Assembly (NCBI GenBank): GCA_905182525.1
Contig: CAJJBV010000003.1
Location: 124,001-188,000 of the forward strand
Reading direction: 5' to 3'
Length of the DNA: 64,000 nucleotides
From: Cryomorphaceae bacterium
GTDB taxonomy: Bacteria; Bacteroidota; Bacteroidia; Flavobacteriales_D; Parvicellaceae
The stretch's first letter is position 1, and each line of letters starts with the position of its first letter. The position numbers and the translations under genes are program-made. The notes beneath the pieces were generated by a model. It worked only from the letters and a program-made list of their open reading frames with translations, was not told the DNA's origin and ran no database searches. Below, piece by piece: positions 30,516 to 42,500 of the stretch.

Positions 30516-31314
30516 TTATAAGCTTTTAGTTCTTCCACCATCTACTGGTAAATTTACTCCACTTATATAGCTTGCTTTATTAGATGCAAGAAATACTACT
30601 GCGTTAGCTACTTCAATAGGTTCTGCAATTCTTTTTAGATGGAACTTGGCTAGCCATTTGATTTTCAATTTCCTTTTCACTAAGGTTAAGCTTAGTAGCT
30701 TTATTTTTTATTATTTCTTGTAATCTTCCTGTGTTGGTTGCTCCTGGAAGAACATTATTTACAGTAATATTATATGGTCCTAATTCGTTAGCTAAAGTTT
30801 TTGCCCAATTGGCAACTGCACCTCTTATGGTATTGGAAACTCCAAGTCCATTGAGTGGTTGTTTTACCGAAGTGGATATAATATTAATTATTCTACCGCT
30901 TTCTTTATTTTTCATTCCAGCTAGCAGAACTCCAAGTATTTTATGGTAAGAAATTAGGTGTAGGTTAAAGGCGCTTAATAAATCTTCGGTTGTTGCTTTT
31001 GCCAATTCTCCGGAGGGTGGGCCACCAGTATTGTTTATAATTACATCATATTCAATAGAATTTTTTATTACAAAATTTTTTAATTGTTGTTCTAGTTCAT
31101 TTGGATTACTAAAATCGGCTATAATATAGTTATGTAGTTGTTCTCCATTATTGTCTAATTCTGCCAAACGGTCAATTGCTAGGTCTTCATTTCTTGCAAT
31201 TAGGGTAATATTTCCACCATTTTTAGAAAATAATTGAGCCGATGCCCAGCCAATTCCGTTGGTAGAGCCTCCAATTAAAATATTTTTATTTTTAAAATCT
31301 AAAGAATTATTCAT
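30516..31314 (-). CDS. SDR-family oxidoreductase with atypical active site (frameshifted)
   Basis: An NAD(P)-dependent short-chain dehydrogenase fold: cofactor loop GGSTNGIG at the N-terminus, [11 protein letters not shown], and IINIISTSV before the active site. Where classical members have YxxxK, this protein reads VSNTIRGAV, so the catalytic Tyr and Lys are replaced by Ser and Arg. A related subgroup of SDRs shows this pattern and its chemistry is unclear to me. The frame stops at 30613, but removing one T from the T5 run at 30632-30636 (plus strand) continues it as [19 protein letters not shown] and then [13 protein letters not shown], the standard SDR C-terminus. It would end at 30516, exactly against the response-regulator stop. 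Confidence 0.85.
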
Positions 31315-31465
31315 AAGTATTTCAATTAATGTAAGAATTTTATTCTAAAAAAAAGAGCTATGTAGTAATTAAATTGTAAATACTGTTTCTTGAGAACAAA
31401 TATCTAAATGCCAAAAATCTGTTAATTTTTACTATAAATTACTTTTATTTTAATTTTTTATAACG

Positions 31466-31473
31466 TATGTTTG
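31466..31473 (+). promoter_or_regulatory. Candidate Bacteroidota -7 promoter element
   Basis: TATGTTTG matches the TAnnTTTG -7 element used by the Bacteroidota primary sigma factor and lies about 70 bp before the start of the first giant secreted-protein gene. No clean TTG is seen at the expected -33 spacing (TTT is there instead), so support is only partial. Confidence 0.35.
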
Positions 31474-31540
31474 AACATTACAGTGTTAATAACACCATAA
31501 ATTTTAATCAGAGACCTTACAAAACAATAAAATACAAACT

Positions 31541-34500
31541 ATGAAAAAATTATACTCTTTAATTATCCTTTTTATTTCATCAATAACTTTTTTTAGTGCA
31601 CAATTAGCTACAATTAATATAACTACTTCTGGCGGGTCGTACCCTCTGAAAAGTGGGTTAGTATTACTGATGGTATTGATGGTGCCGGAAATCTAATTTG
31701 GGCGCAAGGCAATAGTACTCCAGGTGTTTTTGCTGGGAGTGGTTTAATTAATCAAGATATTCAAATTGCTGCTGGAACTTATTATGTTAATTGCTATGAT
31801 ACATATGGTGATGGTTGGGACGGAACTAGTATTTCTGTTACTTCTTATGGAGCTGTTTTAGCAAGTGGAACACCTGGAAATCCACGGTACAGCTGTTAAA
31901 CTTGAAGCATCTTACCAAATTGTAGTGGCTGCTCCTCCTTCTTGTTTACCTGTAACTGGTTTAACTGCTTCAAATTTGACATCAACTTCCGCAAATATTT
32001 CTTGGACCGCTGGCGGAACTGAAACTGCTTGGAATTTTGAATACGGTTCTGTTGGCTTTACTCAAGGTACTGGTACTCTTTCTGCCCTTACTTCAGCAAA
32101 TACTTCATTGACAGGTTTGACAGCACAAACACAGTACGATGTTTATGTACAAGCAGATTGTGGTGGTTCAACTAGTTCTTGGAATGGACCTTTTACTTTT
32201 ACCACTCTTTGTTCAGCAGCAGCTTCACCATATTTAGAAGATTTTGATGCTGGATTTCCTGTTTGTTGGTCTCAACCTACAACAGATGATTTTAACTGGA
32301 CCTTAGACGCTAATGGTACGGGGTCTTTTGGAACAGGACCATCAGATGATATTTCAGGTGGAGGAAATTATATGTATATTGAAGCGTCTGGAGGAACAAA
32401 TGGAAACGAAGCTGTATTATTATCACAAGAAATTGATTTGTCAACTTTAGCTAATGGTCAGTTAAGATTTTTCTCTCACATGTATGGTTCAGCAATTAAT
32501 ACTTTAACGGTTGATATTTCTTTAGATGCAGGTGCTACTTTTACCCAAGTATTTACTAAAACTGGAGATCAAGGAAACCAATGGAATGAAGAGTTAGTCA
32601 ATATTTCAAGCTACACTGGAAATGCTATCTTTAAGATAACCGCTTCTCAAGGATCTGCTTTCGCGGGTGATATTGCAATTGATGATTTTGAAATTAGAAA
32701 TAATACTGTTTGTTCTCAAACTACTGCACTTGTAGCTTCTAATTTATCAGCTAATACAGCTGATATTTCATGGATTGCAGGCGGTTCAGAACCTTCCTGG
32801 AATTTTGAATTTGGTGCAAATGGTTATACTCAAGGTACTGGCGGAACTGCTTCAACAGTATCTTCTTCTGCAACAATTGCGGATAATCCAAACTCATTAT
32901 TTGCTAACGGTCCTGCTACTTGGCCACATGTATTAACTGCTTGTTTAGCAAATCAAGGTGCTTCTTCCCAACTTGCTCAAACTGTTACTATAAATGTTAC
33001 TAGTCTTCCTTCGGGAGGAACTAATTACCAAAAATACAAGACTTTAGCTACTGGAAACAATCTTAGCGGTGCTATTCCGCTAACACTTGGTCTTAATACT
33101 CTGTCTGTTACTGCTGTTACATATGATAGAACTGTGAAATTTAGATTTGATAACGATGGTTTTTCATTTGACGAAATTACATTAAATGGAGTTTCAGTTT
33201 ACTCATCTGCATTCACTTCTTTATCAGGCCTAACTCCTAATACATCTTACGATGTTTATGTTCAAGCAGATTGTGGAACTACTGGATCAATTACTGGACA
33301 AAGTAATTGGACTGGACCAGTGACTTTTTTAACTAGTTGTAACCCAGTTTCTGCCCCTTTTAGTGAGGACTTTTTAAGTGGAGCACTTCCAACATGTTGG
33401 CTTCAAAGTACACAAACTCCAGCATGGTTATTTTCATCAACCTCTGCAATTTCTCCTGGATACGATGCTGCATCTAATGGTAGAACTCCAGGAACTTACG
33501 CATGGATAGATTTCAATAACGGTATAGGTCCAGCAGGTGATTTACGATTACCAGATATTGATGTATCTACACTTACTTCTACAGAGCTTTCTTTTGATTA
33601 TTTTAGTGATCTGACAACTCTCCGCAGTTTTGGCGGTGCAAACGCAAATGCACAGCCTGCTAGACTTATTGTTGAATATAAAGGGTCAAATGGCACATGG
33701 ACATCATCCGATACACTTCAAGTTTCTGTTAGCGGTTGGAATAACTACGCTTTTGATTTAACAGGGTTAGATAATAATAACATACTATCTATTAGACTTA
33801 GAGCTGAGAAAATGGATTATTTTGCTAATTATGGTGATATTTTACTTGACGATATTTTAGTTAGAGAAACACCAAGTTGTTTTAATTCTACCTCATTATC
33901 TGCTTCAAATATATCTGCAACAACTGCAGATATTTCTTGGACAGGAAATGGTTCAAGTTTTAATATTGAATATGGCACACTTGGTTTCGTACAAGGAACT
34001 GGTAACACTGTTGTAGTTAATTCAGCAACCATAGCTACCCAAAGTTCATTATTTACTTCAGGTTCTGCTGCATGGCCACATGTCTATGCTCTAACACTAA
34101 CTTCGGATGGTGTTTCTAGTCAGTCTGCTCAAACTATTTCAATAAATGTTACTAGTTTACCATCAGGAGGGGCTAATTGGAGGCTAATTAAACAAAATCA
34201 AACCACTGGAGCTAGTTTTGTCCCTAACAGTAATGGACAAGCGCTAGTATTAGGTCTTAACACACTTACTGCTCCTGCATCTACATGGACAAGGTATGTT
34301 AAAGCTCAATTTGATACGGATAACGTTGGAATTAGTTTGATTAGTGTAAATGGCAATTCTAATTATACTTATTCTGGTTCGTACTCAATTAGTGGTTTAA
34401 GTGCTTCAACTGATTACGATTTTATAGTACAAACTGATTGTGGTGCTCAAGGAACTTCTGGATGGTCTTCTCCTTTTACTTTTACAACAGCTTGTGCAGC

Positions 34501-37500
34501 AGCATCTTCACCATATTTAGAAAATTTTGATGCAGCAGTATTTCCTGTTTGTTGGACTCAATCTACAGCAGATGATTTTAACTGGACATTAGACGCTAGT
34601 GGTACTCCATCTGGTTCTACTGGTCCATCAGATGATATTACTGTTGGTGGAAATTATATGTATATTGAAACTTCTTCTTCAAATTCAAATGGCGATTCAG
34701 CTGTGCTATTATCACAAGCAATTGATTTGTCAGCTTTAACAATTCCAGAACTAAGATTTTACTCTCACATGTATGGTGCAACAATTAATACTTTAACTGT
34801 TGATATTTCTACAGATGCGGGTACAACTTTCACCCAAGTATTTACTAAAACTGGAGATCAAGGAAACCAATGGAACGAAGAACTTGTAGGTCTTTCCAAC
34901 TACAGTGGAACTGTTTTATTTAGGATAACCGCTTCTAAAGGATCTTCTTACACTGGAGATATTGCAATTGATGATTTTGAAATTAGAGAAGCTCCTCTTT
35001 GCTCAGCTCCTACTTCGCTTTCAGCTTCTAATTTAACAACTAATTCTGCTGATCTTTCTTGGACTGCTGGTGGAACTGAAACTGCTTGGAATTTTGAATA
35101 TGGTCCTGTAAACTTTTCTCAAGGTTCTGGTACTTCATTTGCACTTACTTCGGCCAATACTTCGTTAACTGGTTTAGCTGTAGACACTCAATATGATGCT
35201 TACGTACAAGCAGATTGCGGAAGAGGAAATACATCTATTTGGGTTGGCCCTTATACATTTAGTACCCTACCAAATCCTGTTTGTTATTATACCTTAAATA
35301 TGATTGACTCATATGGTGACAGTTGGAATGGTGGTTCTATTGATGTTTCGATAAATGGTGCTTACGCTGCAAGTTTTTCAAACCCTTCGTCAGCTGGAGC
35401 CGGTCAAATTTATACGGATTCAATTGGTGCATTTACCGGTGATTCTGTTAGTTTTTCTTGGACTTCTGGTAGTTATGACAGTGAAGTTTCATTTGAAATT
35501 TTAGATCCTAATTTTACTTCTTTAACAGCAGGCTATATTCCTGCTCCGTCTGCAGGCTTTTTCTTAGCTGACGCAAACTCTCCATCAATTTGCGCTCCTC
35601 CTTCATGCCCAGATCCAGTTTTATTAACTACTTCTAATTTAACAAATAACTCAACCGATATTTCTTGGACCGCTGGTGGAACGGAAACAGCTTGGAATTT
35701 TGAGTACGGTCTTGTTGGATTTACTCAAGGAACTGGTACTACTTCAGCCCTTACATCAGCAAATACTTCTTTGACTGGTTTAACTGGGAACACTGGATAT
35801 GATGTTTATGTTCAAGCCGACTGTGGAAGCGGTGATGTTAGTGGATGGACTGGTCCTTTTAACTTTACTACAGAATGTGATATAGTTACAACATTCCCAT
35901 ACACAATGGATTTTGAAAATGGATTTGATTGTTGGGATGTTCTAGATTTAGCTAGTGCGAATACTTGGCAGCTTAATTCAGGTTCTGGTGTTAATGCTAG
36001 TGTATCTGCACGAATCCAATATTCATTTGGTGCTCACGACGATCATTTAATATCTCCTAATTTTTCAGTAACCGCTAATTCTTCAAGATTTAGTTTTAAT
36101 GCAAGGAATTTTAATTTAAGTTATCCAGAAAAATTTGATGTCTTAGTTTCTACCACTGGAAAAGCTGCTGCGGATTTTACAGACACTTTAGCTACTGGAG
36201 TTATTCCTCCTACTTCTTATGATTATTATCAATATGATTTATCATCATACATTGGTCAAGATGTTTATGTTTCTATTCATGCAACTGAAAATAACCAGTA
36301 CTATCTCTACGTAGACGATGTAACTATCGATGAATATGTAAGTAAAACAATTATTCAAAGTGAAACTTCGTGTGACACCTATACTTGGTCAGTTAATGGA
36401 ACTTCTTACACATCTGATACAAACTTGACTGTATTTAGCCCTGCTGTTGATGTTGCAGATGCTGATAGTACATTCATTTTAAATCTAATGGTTAATTATA
36501 GTACATCTTTTACTGAAACAATTACAGCTTGTGATAGTTTATCTTGGAATGGAAATACATATTTCGCTAGTGATTCTACAGCAACCGCATCATTACTAAC
36601 TTCTAGCGGATGTGATAGTATAGTTACTCTTAATTTAACTATTAACAACAGTTCTCTGACATCAGAAACAGTTACCGTTTGTGATACATATGATTGGCAA
36701 GGTAATACTTACACTACATCTGGAAACTATTCTTACTCTGATACAACTTTCAATGGGTGTGATAGTACTATAAACCTTGTTTTAACAGTGAATTACTCAA
36801 GTAGCTCGTTAACTACAACTACTGCATGTAATTCTTATAGTTGGAAAGGAACTGTTTTTGATACTTCAGGAATACAAGTAGCTCCTGCATCAACTAATTT
36901 TGCTGGATGTCCGCAAGTCGATTCATTGGATTTAACAATTACCACAATTGCAACTTCTAGATACTCAAACTGCTTGTGATTCTTACAGTTGGAATGGAAA
37001 TCCTTACACAACTAGTGGAACTTATTATTCTAGTAGTGCATGTGTAGATACACTATATCTTACCGTTAATGCATCAAGTTCTAGCAGTTCTACCGTAGCG
37101 GCATGTGATTCTTCCGTTTGGAATACAATAACATATTTCACATCTGGAACCTACAATGTATTTACAACAAATGCTGCAGGTTGCGATAGTATAGCAACCT
37201 TGAATTTAATTGTGGGTAATTCTGCAACGAATTCAGTAACAGTTTCTGAATGTGATTCATATAACTGGAATGGAAATACTTACACATCAAGTGGTGTTTA
37301 CTCTGGTGTATTCCAAACTAGTACTGGATGTGATAGTACTGTGAATCTTGTATTAACTATCAATTCTTCAAGCAACCAGTCAGTTACTGTATTTAGTTGT
37401 GATGAGTACGTATGGGATGGTGTTAGTTACACTGCAAGTGGAGATTACACAAATAATTACACAACAGCAAGTGGCTGCGATAGTACAGTTACACTAGTTC

Positions 37501-39442
37501 TTACTCTAGGAACAACTGCTGCTCCATTTACTGAGGGATTTGATATTAATTTCCCTAATTGTTGGTCACAGCCTGATTCTGCTGACGGTGAAGATGCTTT
37601 AGATTGGACAAGAAATAGTTTTGCAACTCCATCTCAAGGAACTGGTCCTTCAGATGATGTAATTGGTGGTGGTCACTATATGTATATTGAATCTTCTCTA
37701 CCTGCACAACATGGTGATAATGCAGTAATGTATACAAATTTAATTGACATAAGTTCATTAACATTTCCTGAATTAAGGTTCTTTACCCATATGTATGGTG
37801 AGTCAACAGGTTCTTTAACCGTTGAAATACAAGGTGAAAATGATACAGTACCTACATCTATTTTCACAAAATCTGGAGATCATGGTGACTTATGGGTTCA
37901 AGAAAGAGTATCATTTACTTCTACTTCAAACCTTGTTAGATTCAAAATTACTGGAACATTAGATTCTAACGCTATTGGCGCGGTATGGGCTGGTGATATG
38001 GCAATTGATCAGTTTGGTGTCAGAGAAGCTGTCCCTAATGATCTTGCAATAATTGCTGCTGATGTTAATTCAGATTGTGAATTAACTACTACAGAACCAA
38101 TTGAATTATGGGTTGTAAATAATGGTTTAGTTGATCAAGGTAATTTTAAACTTAGCTATTCTATAAATGGTGGCGCACCAGTTCTTGACTCTATTAACCA
38201 ATTGATAAATATTGGCGATACCTTAAGACACATCTTTAATGCAACTGCGGATATGAGCACAGATGGTATTTATGATATTGACTTTGCATGTCTATTAGCT
38301 GTAGATGCTGATGTAACTGACAATGTTCTGAATTTCGTTGCTGAAAATTATACAACACCTGAAGATGCTGTTACCTTAGGTGACACTATTTGCTTCGTTG
38401 GTGATGTTGGTCAGATTTCTGCAATTAGTGATGGATGGATATATTGGTATGATTCACTTGTTGGCGGTAGTTTAGTTGGTGAAGATGACACACTATATGT
38501 TACGCCATCAGCAACAACTTCTTACTTTGCAGAAGTTTCTGCCTATGATGGTTTTGAAGAAGATTTTGAATCTTACAGTCCTGGTGATTTAATTGCTCAA
38601 TCATCTAATGATTGGAACACATGGTCTGATCCTAATGGTGGAGCAGATGATGACGCAGAAGTAACAGATTTTGTATCTGCTGGAGGTTCCAATTCACTTC
38701 ACTTAGATGATGATAATGGTGATGATATAGTTCTTCCACTAGGAAATTCATATTCAACTGGAAATTTCTATTTTGAAACTGATATGTATATAGAAGCAGA
38801 AGCATATTTTAATTTCCAAGAGGATGTTGTTAATGGAGATGCATGGGCGTTTGATTTATACTTTACTGAAACTGAAATTAAGGTAGAAATTGATGACTCA
38901 ACTGTTTTAACGGTAGCATATAGTCCAAATAATCCTCTAGGTGCACCAGTCTGGTTTAACTTTAGGTTGGAAGCTGACTTGGAATTATGGACAATGGAAG
39001 ATGCTTAAAGATGCGTGTCTCAATAGGTGCTTTCTCTATGAGTGATCCAATATCTTCTGTCAACTTTTGGGCCAGCCTTGGAAACAACTATTATATTGAT
39101 AATGTTGAATGGGGTGCTTGGGGAGGCGATGCTTGTAGATCACTTTCTAGAACTGAAGCAGTTGTTGTATTAGACAGTTGTAACACGACCACTGTTAGTG
39201 AAGTATCTTTTGAAAACTTAAAGATATATCCTAACCCAAATAATGGATCATTTACAATAGCTAATTCAGAGCTTATTAATAGCGTTGTAATTATGGATTT
39301 ACAAGGGAAAGTTGTTTATAGAAATGATAATTTAAATCTATATAACTTAAATGTTAATTTAGAGAACCTTGATAGAGGAATGTATATGATTAATATTATT
39401 TCTGAAAATGAAATAACAACAAAATCAATAATTATAAACTAA
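31541..39442 (+). CDS. Giant T9SS-secreted Fn3/MAM-repeat protein A (frameshifted)
   Basis: A surface or secreted protein of about 2,630 residues reconstructed from several frames. The signal peptide is MKKLYSLIILFISSITFFSA. A YGDGW-type module follows, and then alternating Fn3-like units (SWTAGGTETAWNFEYG) and MAM/choice-of-anchor-J-like units (GPSDDISGGGNYMYIEAS). Two of the Fn3 units carry a nested module. After these come CDSYxW repeats (36360-37512), a CARDB-like domain, a LamG-like domain and a type A T9SS tail. Long open segments are 31865-36979, 36948-39008 and 38987-39442. Indels are inferred near 31643 (lost C), 31882 (extra C), 36959 (extra base) and 38990-39025. Homologous repeats resume in the new frame each time. 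An adhesin or matrix role is inferred from architecture. Confidence 0.82.
32841..33210 (+). repeat. Nested module inside Fn3, copy 1
   Basis: An Fn3 unit starts (SWIAGGSEPSWNFEFG) and ends normally (LSGLTPNTSYDVYVQADCG). Between these halves, about 120 residues are inserted, including SLFANGPATWPHVL, TVTINVTSLPSGG and LGLNTLSV. The insertion keeps the frame of the host domain. The module family is not one I recognise. Confidence 0.65.
34002..34375 (+). repeat. Nested module inside Fn3, copy 2
   Basis: A second, diverged copy of the same insertion in the next Fn3 unit of the same protein. It shares SLFTSGSAAWPHVY, TISINVTSLPSGG and LGLNTLTA with copy 1 and lies at the same place in the Fn3 fold, before LSASTDYDFIVQTDCG. 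The two copies differ at many positions, so the insertion is old relative to the near-identical repeats elsewhere in the array. Confidence 0.65.
36360..37512 (+). repeat. Tandem CDSYxWNGxxYxxSG repeats
   Basis: About eight consecutive units of some 45-50 residues, each with a C-D-S-Y/L-x-W-N/K-G motif, a Tyr/Ser-rich middle, and GCDSxxxLxLT(V/I)N at the end. Examples are SCDTYTWSVNGTSYTSD, TACDSLSWNGNTYFAS and VCDTYDWQGNTYTTSG. Two cysteines per unit suggest a disulfide-linked strand repeat. This repeat type is common in large Bacteroidota secreted proteins. The indel at about 36959 falls inside it. Confidence 0.75.
39215..39442 (+). other. Type A T9SS sorting domain of protein A
   Basis: The C-terminal 75 residues contain LKIYPNPNNGSFTI, VVIMDLQGKVVY and LDRGMYMINII, ending in KSIIIN. 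This is the TIGR04183-type sorting domain recognised by the type IX system in the outer membrane and usually cleaved on export. Confidence 0.9.
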
Positions 39443-39470
39443 ATCCTCAAGATTTCAAATATATATTACA

Positions 39471-39500
39471 ACGGGGGTCATTTGATCCCCGTTTTTTTTT
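39471..39500 (+). terminator. Rho-independent terminator after protein A gene
   Basis: A GC-rich hairpin ACGGGGGTC-ATTT-GATCCCCGT (one G-T pair) is followed by nine T residues at 39492-39500. It lies 28 bp after the stop of protein A and separates it from protein B. It is the clearest intrinsic terminator in the window. Confidence 0.85.
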
Positions 39501-39518
39501 CAATTATATAGTCCTCTA

Positions 39519-39556
39519 AAAAACCTTTATTTTTTATTTGGATAATAAAGGTTTTT
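39519..39556. terminator. Second perfect hairpin downstream of protein A
   Basis: AAAAACCTTTATT at 39519-39531 pairs perfectly with AATAAAGGTTTTT at 39544-39556 across a 12-nt loop. The T-rich right arm would act as a U tract on the plus strand, and the A-rich left arm gives a U tract on the opposite strand. It may be a second or bidirectional terminator just before the protein B start at 39597. Confidence 0.5.
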
Positions 39557-39596
39557 CAAATATTTATCGTCCAAATGAATAAACAAAAAAATACTG

Positions 39597-42500
39597 ATGA
39601 AAAAAATTTTAATCTTATTAACGTTAATTAGTTTATTTAACCGTGGCAAGAGCCAGTACTGTATCAATGGGGGGCCTACAGATGATCAGGACTCTAATGT
39701 TGAAAGCGTAGAAATTATTGGTGAAAATAATACAAGTATAAATTATGTTGGTTGTCCTGCTGTACTTGGAATTGAAGATCAAACATCTCTTTATGTTGAT
39801 TTAAATTCAGGATCTTCATACACCTTAGATGTTCTGTTTGGAACTTGTGATGATAATTTCGCTAGCGTTGGAGAAGTATGGATAGATTTTAATCAAGATG
39901 CAATTTTTGATACTTCAGAATCTATCGGCTCATGGGCTGGAACTCCACCTGTTTCAATATCTAACTTTACTTTTACAGTTCCTCCAAACTCTGTTAGTGG
40001 ATATTCTCGTATTAGAGTCATTCAACTCGAAGGAGGGTCTTTACCTATAGACCCATGTGCATCATTTCAATATGGATCAGTTGTTGATTTCACTGTTGGT
40101 ATAAATACTTCTTGCTCGAGTATTTCTGCACCATTTATTGAAAATTTTAATAATTTTTTTCCTGTTTGCTGGGTGCAAGATTCAACAGATGAATTTGATT
40201 GGACATTAAATAATGGAGGAACCAACTCGGCAAACACTGGACCAAGTGATGATGTTTCTGGTTTGGGTAATTATATTTACACTGAAGCCTCTAATCCAAG
40301 AGATGATGGAGATAAAGCTATTGTATATTCTGGTTCTATTGATGTTAGTAATTTAGCAAATCCAGAATTAGTTTTTTATTATCACATGTATGGATCTGCA
40401 ATAGGTGATTTAGATATCGATTTATATAATGGAAATAATTATTCCAATATTTTTAGTTTAAGTGGAGACCAAGGGAATCAGTGGATTCAAAAACGAATCT
40501 CTTTTGGTACTGGAGGCTTGTCCTTAACAATTATAAAATTTAGAATTACTGTAACTTTAAGTGAGGATTCAAATGGAGATACGTGGCCAGGTGACATTGC
40601 AATTGATAATTTTGAAGTAAGAGAAAGTCCTTCTTGCCCGGAAGTTCTTTATCATACTGTTAATACTTCTAACTCAACAATATCTAGTACTGAAATTGAT
40701 TGGACAGCTGGAGGAAATGAAACTGCTTGGAATATTGAATACGGACCATTAGGATTCACTCAAGGAACAGGGACAACAGTTTTTTCTTTAACAAGTAATC
40801 CGTATACATTAAATGGACTTAATTCATCATCAAGCTATGACTTCTATATACAAGCTCTTTGTAGTGTTGGTGATCTTAGTTTATGGTCCGGACCTTACTC
40901 TTTTTCAACTTCATGTGGTGCAATTTCTGCTCCATATCTTCAAAATTTTGATAATTCTTTTCCTGTCTGTTGGATACAAGATTCAACAGATGAATTTGAT
41001 TGGACGATAAATTCAGGGGCAACTCCATCAAACCAATTTGGAACAGGCCCAACTGATGATATAACTGGTGGTGGAAATTATATATATACAGAAGCCTCTG
41101 ACCCAAGAGATCAAGGTGATGAAGCGATGATATATTCGGATTCGATTGATATTAGCAGTTTAACCAACCCAGAACTAAATTTTTATTATCACATGTATGG
41201 TGATGATATGGGAGATTTAGATATTGAAATATTTGATGGAACTAGTTACGCTAATATATTTACTTTAAGTGGGGACCAAGGAGATCAGTGGTATGAACAA
41301 AATATTTCTATAAATAACACATCGAACGTAGTGATTTTTAGATTAACAGGAACAATTGGTGGTGATTATTCAGGGGATATTGCCATTGATAATTTTGAAG
41401 TTAGAGAAGCACTTTCATGTCCTAAAATTCTACTTTCTTCTGTAAACGCATCAAATATTAGTTCTTCAGGTGTAGAACTTTCATGGACTGCAGGGGGGAA
41501 TGAAACTGCTTGGAATATTGAATATGGTCCTTCTGGGTTTACCCAAAATACAGGAACTATGATCTCAGTTTCTTCTAATCCCTATACGATAAATGGATTA
41601 AGCTCTTCAACGACTTATGATGTTTATATTCAAGCTGTTTGTAGCGCGAATGATTCAAGTTTCTGGTCTGCTCCTTATACATTTTCAACAATTTGTGATG
41701 TAAATACAGCACCCTATTTTGAAAATTTTGATTCAGCTTTCCCTATATGCTGGGTGCAAGAAATAAACGATGAATTTGATTGGTCACTAAATTCTGGTCC
41801 TCCCCCAACACTTCAAAATGGATTTCAAACTGGACCAACTGATGATATAACTGGTGGAGGAAGTTATATTTACACTGAAGCCTCTAATCCTAGAAACCTA
41901 GGAGATGAAGCAATTTTATTTACCAATTCAATTGATATAAGTAGTTTAACTAATCCTGAACTTAATTTTTATTATCATATGTATGGCGACGAAATGGGAG
42001 ATTTAGATATCGAGCTTTTTGATGGAGCTAATTACGCTAATATATTTACTTTAAGTGGAGACCAAGGAAATCAATGGTTTCAAGTTAGTATTCCTATTAC
42101 AACTTCATCAACCATAATTAAATTTAGAATAACTGGAACCATTGGGGATGGCTGGTCAAGTGATATGGCTATTGATAACTTTGAAGTTCGAGAAGCTCCC
42201 ACATGTCCTACTCCTACAAGCTTATCATTTAATAATTTAACTTCAACATCAGTAGAAATATCTTGGAATTCAAGCGTAAATGCAAATTCATGGATAATAA
42301 ACTACAACGGGAATATCATCAATACTAATTCTAACCCTACAGTAGTTAATAATCTAACTCCAAGTACTAATTATAGTGTTTTTGTCACTTCTATATGTCC
42401 TAACAATGATACTAGTTATAATTCAGCTCCAATAACTTTTACAACTGGTTGTCCAGCTAGAATTGCTCCGTTTTTAGAAACTTTTGACACTATTTTTCCT

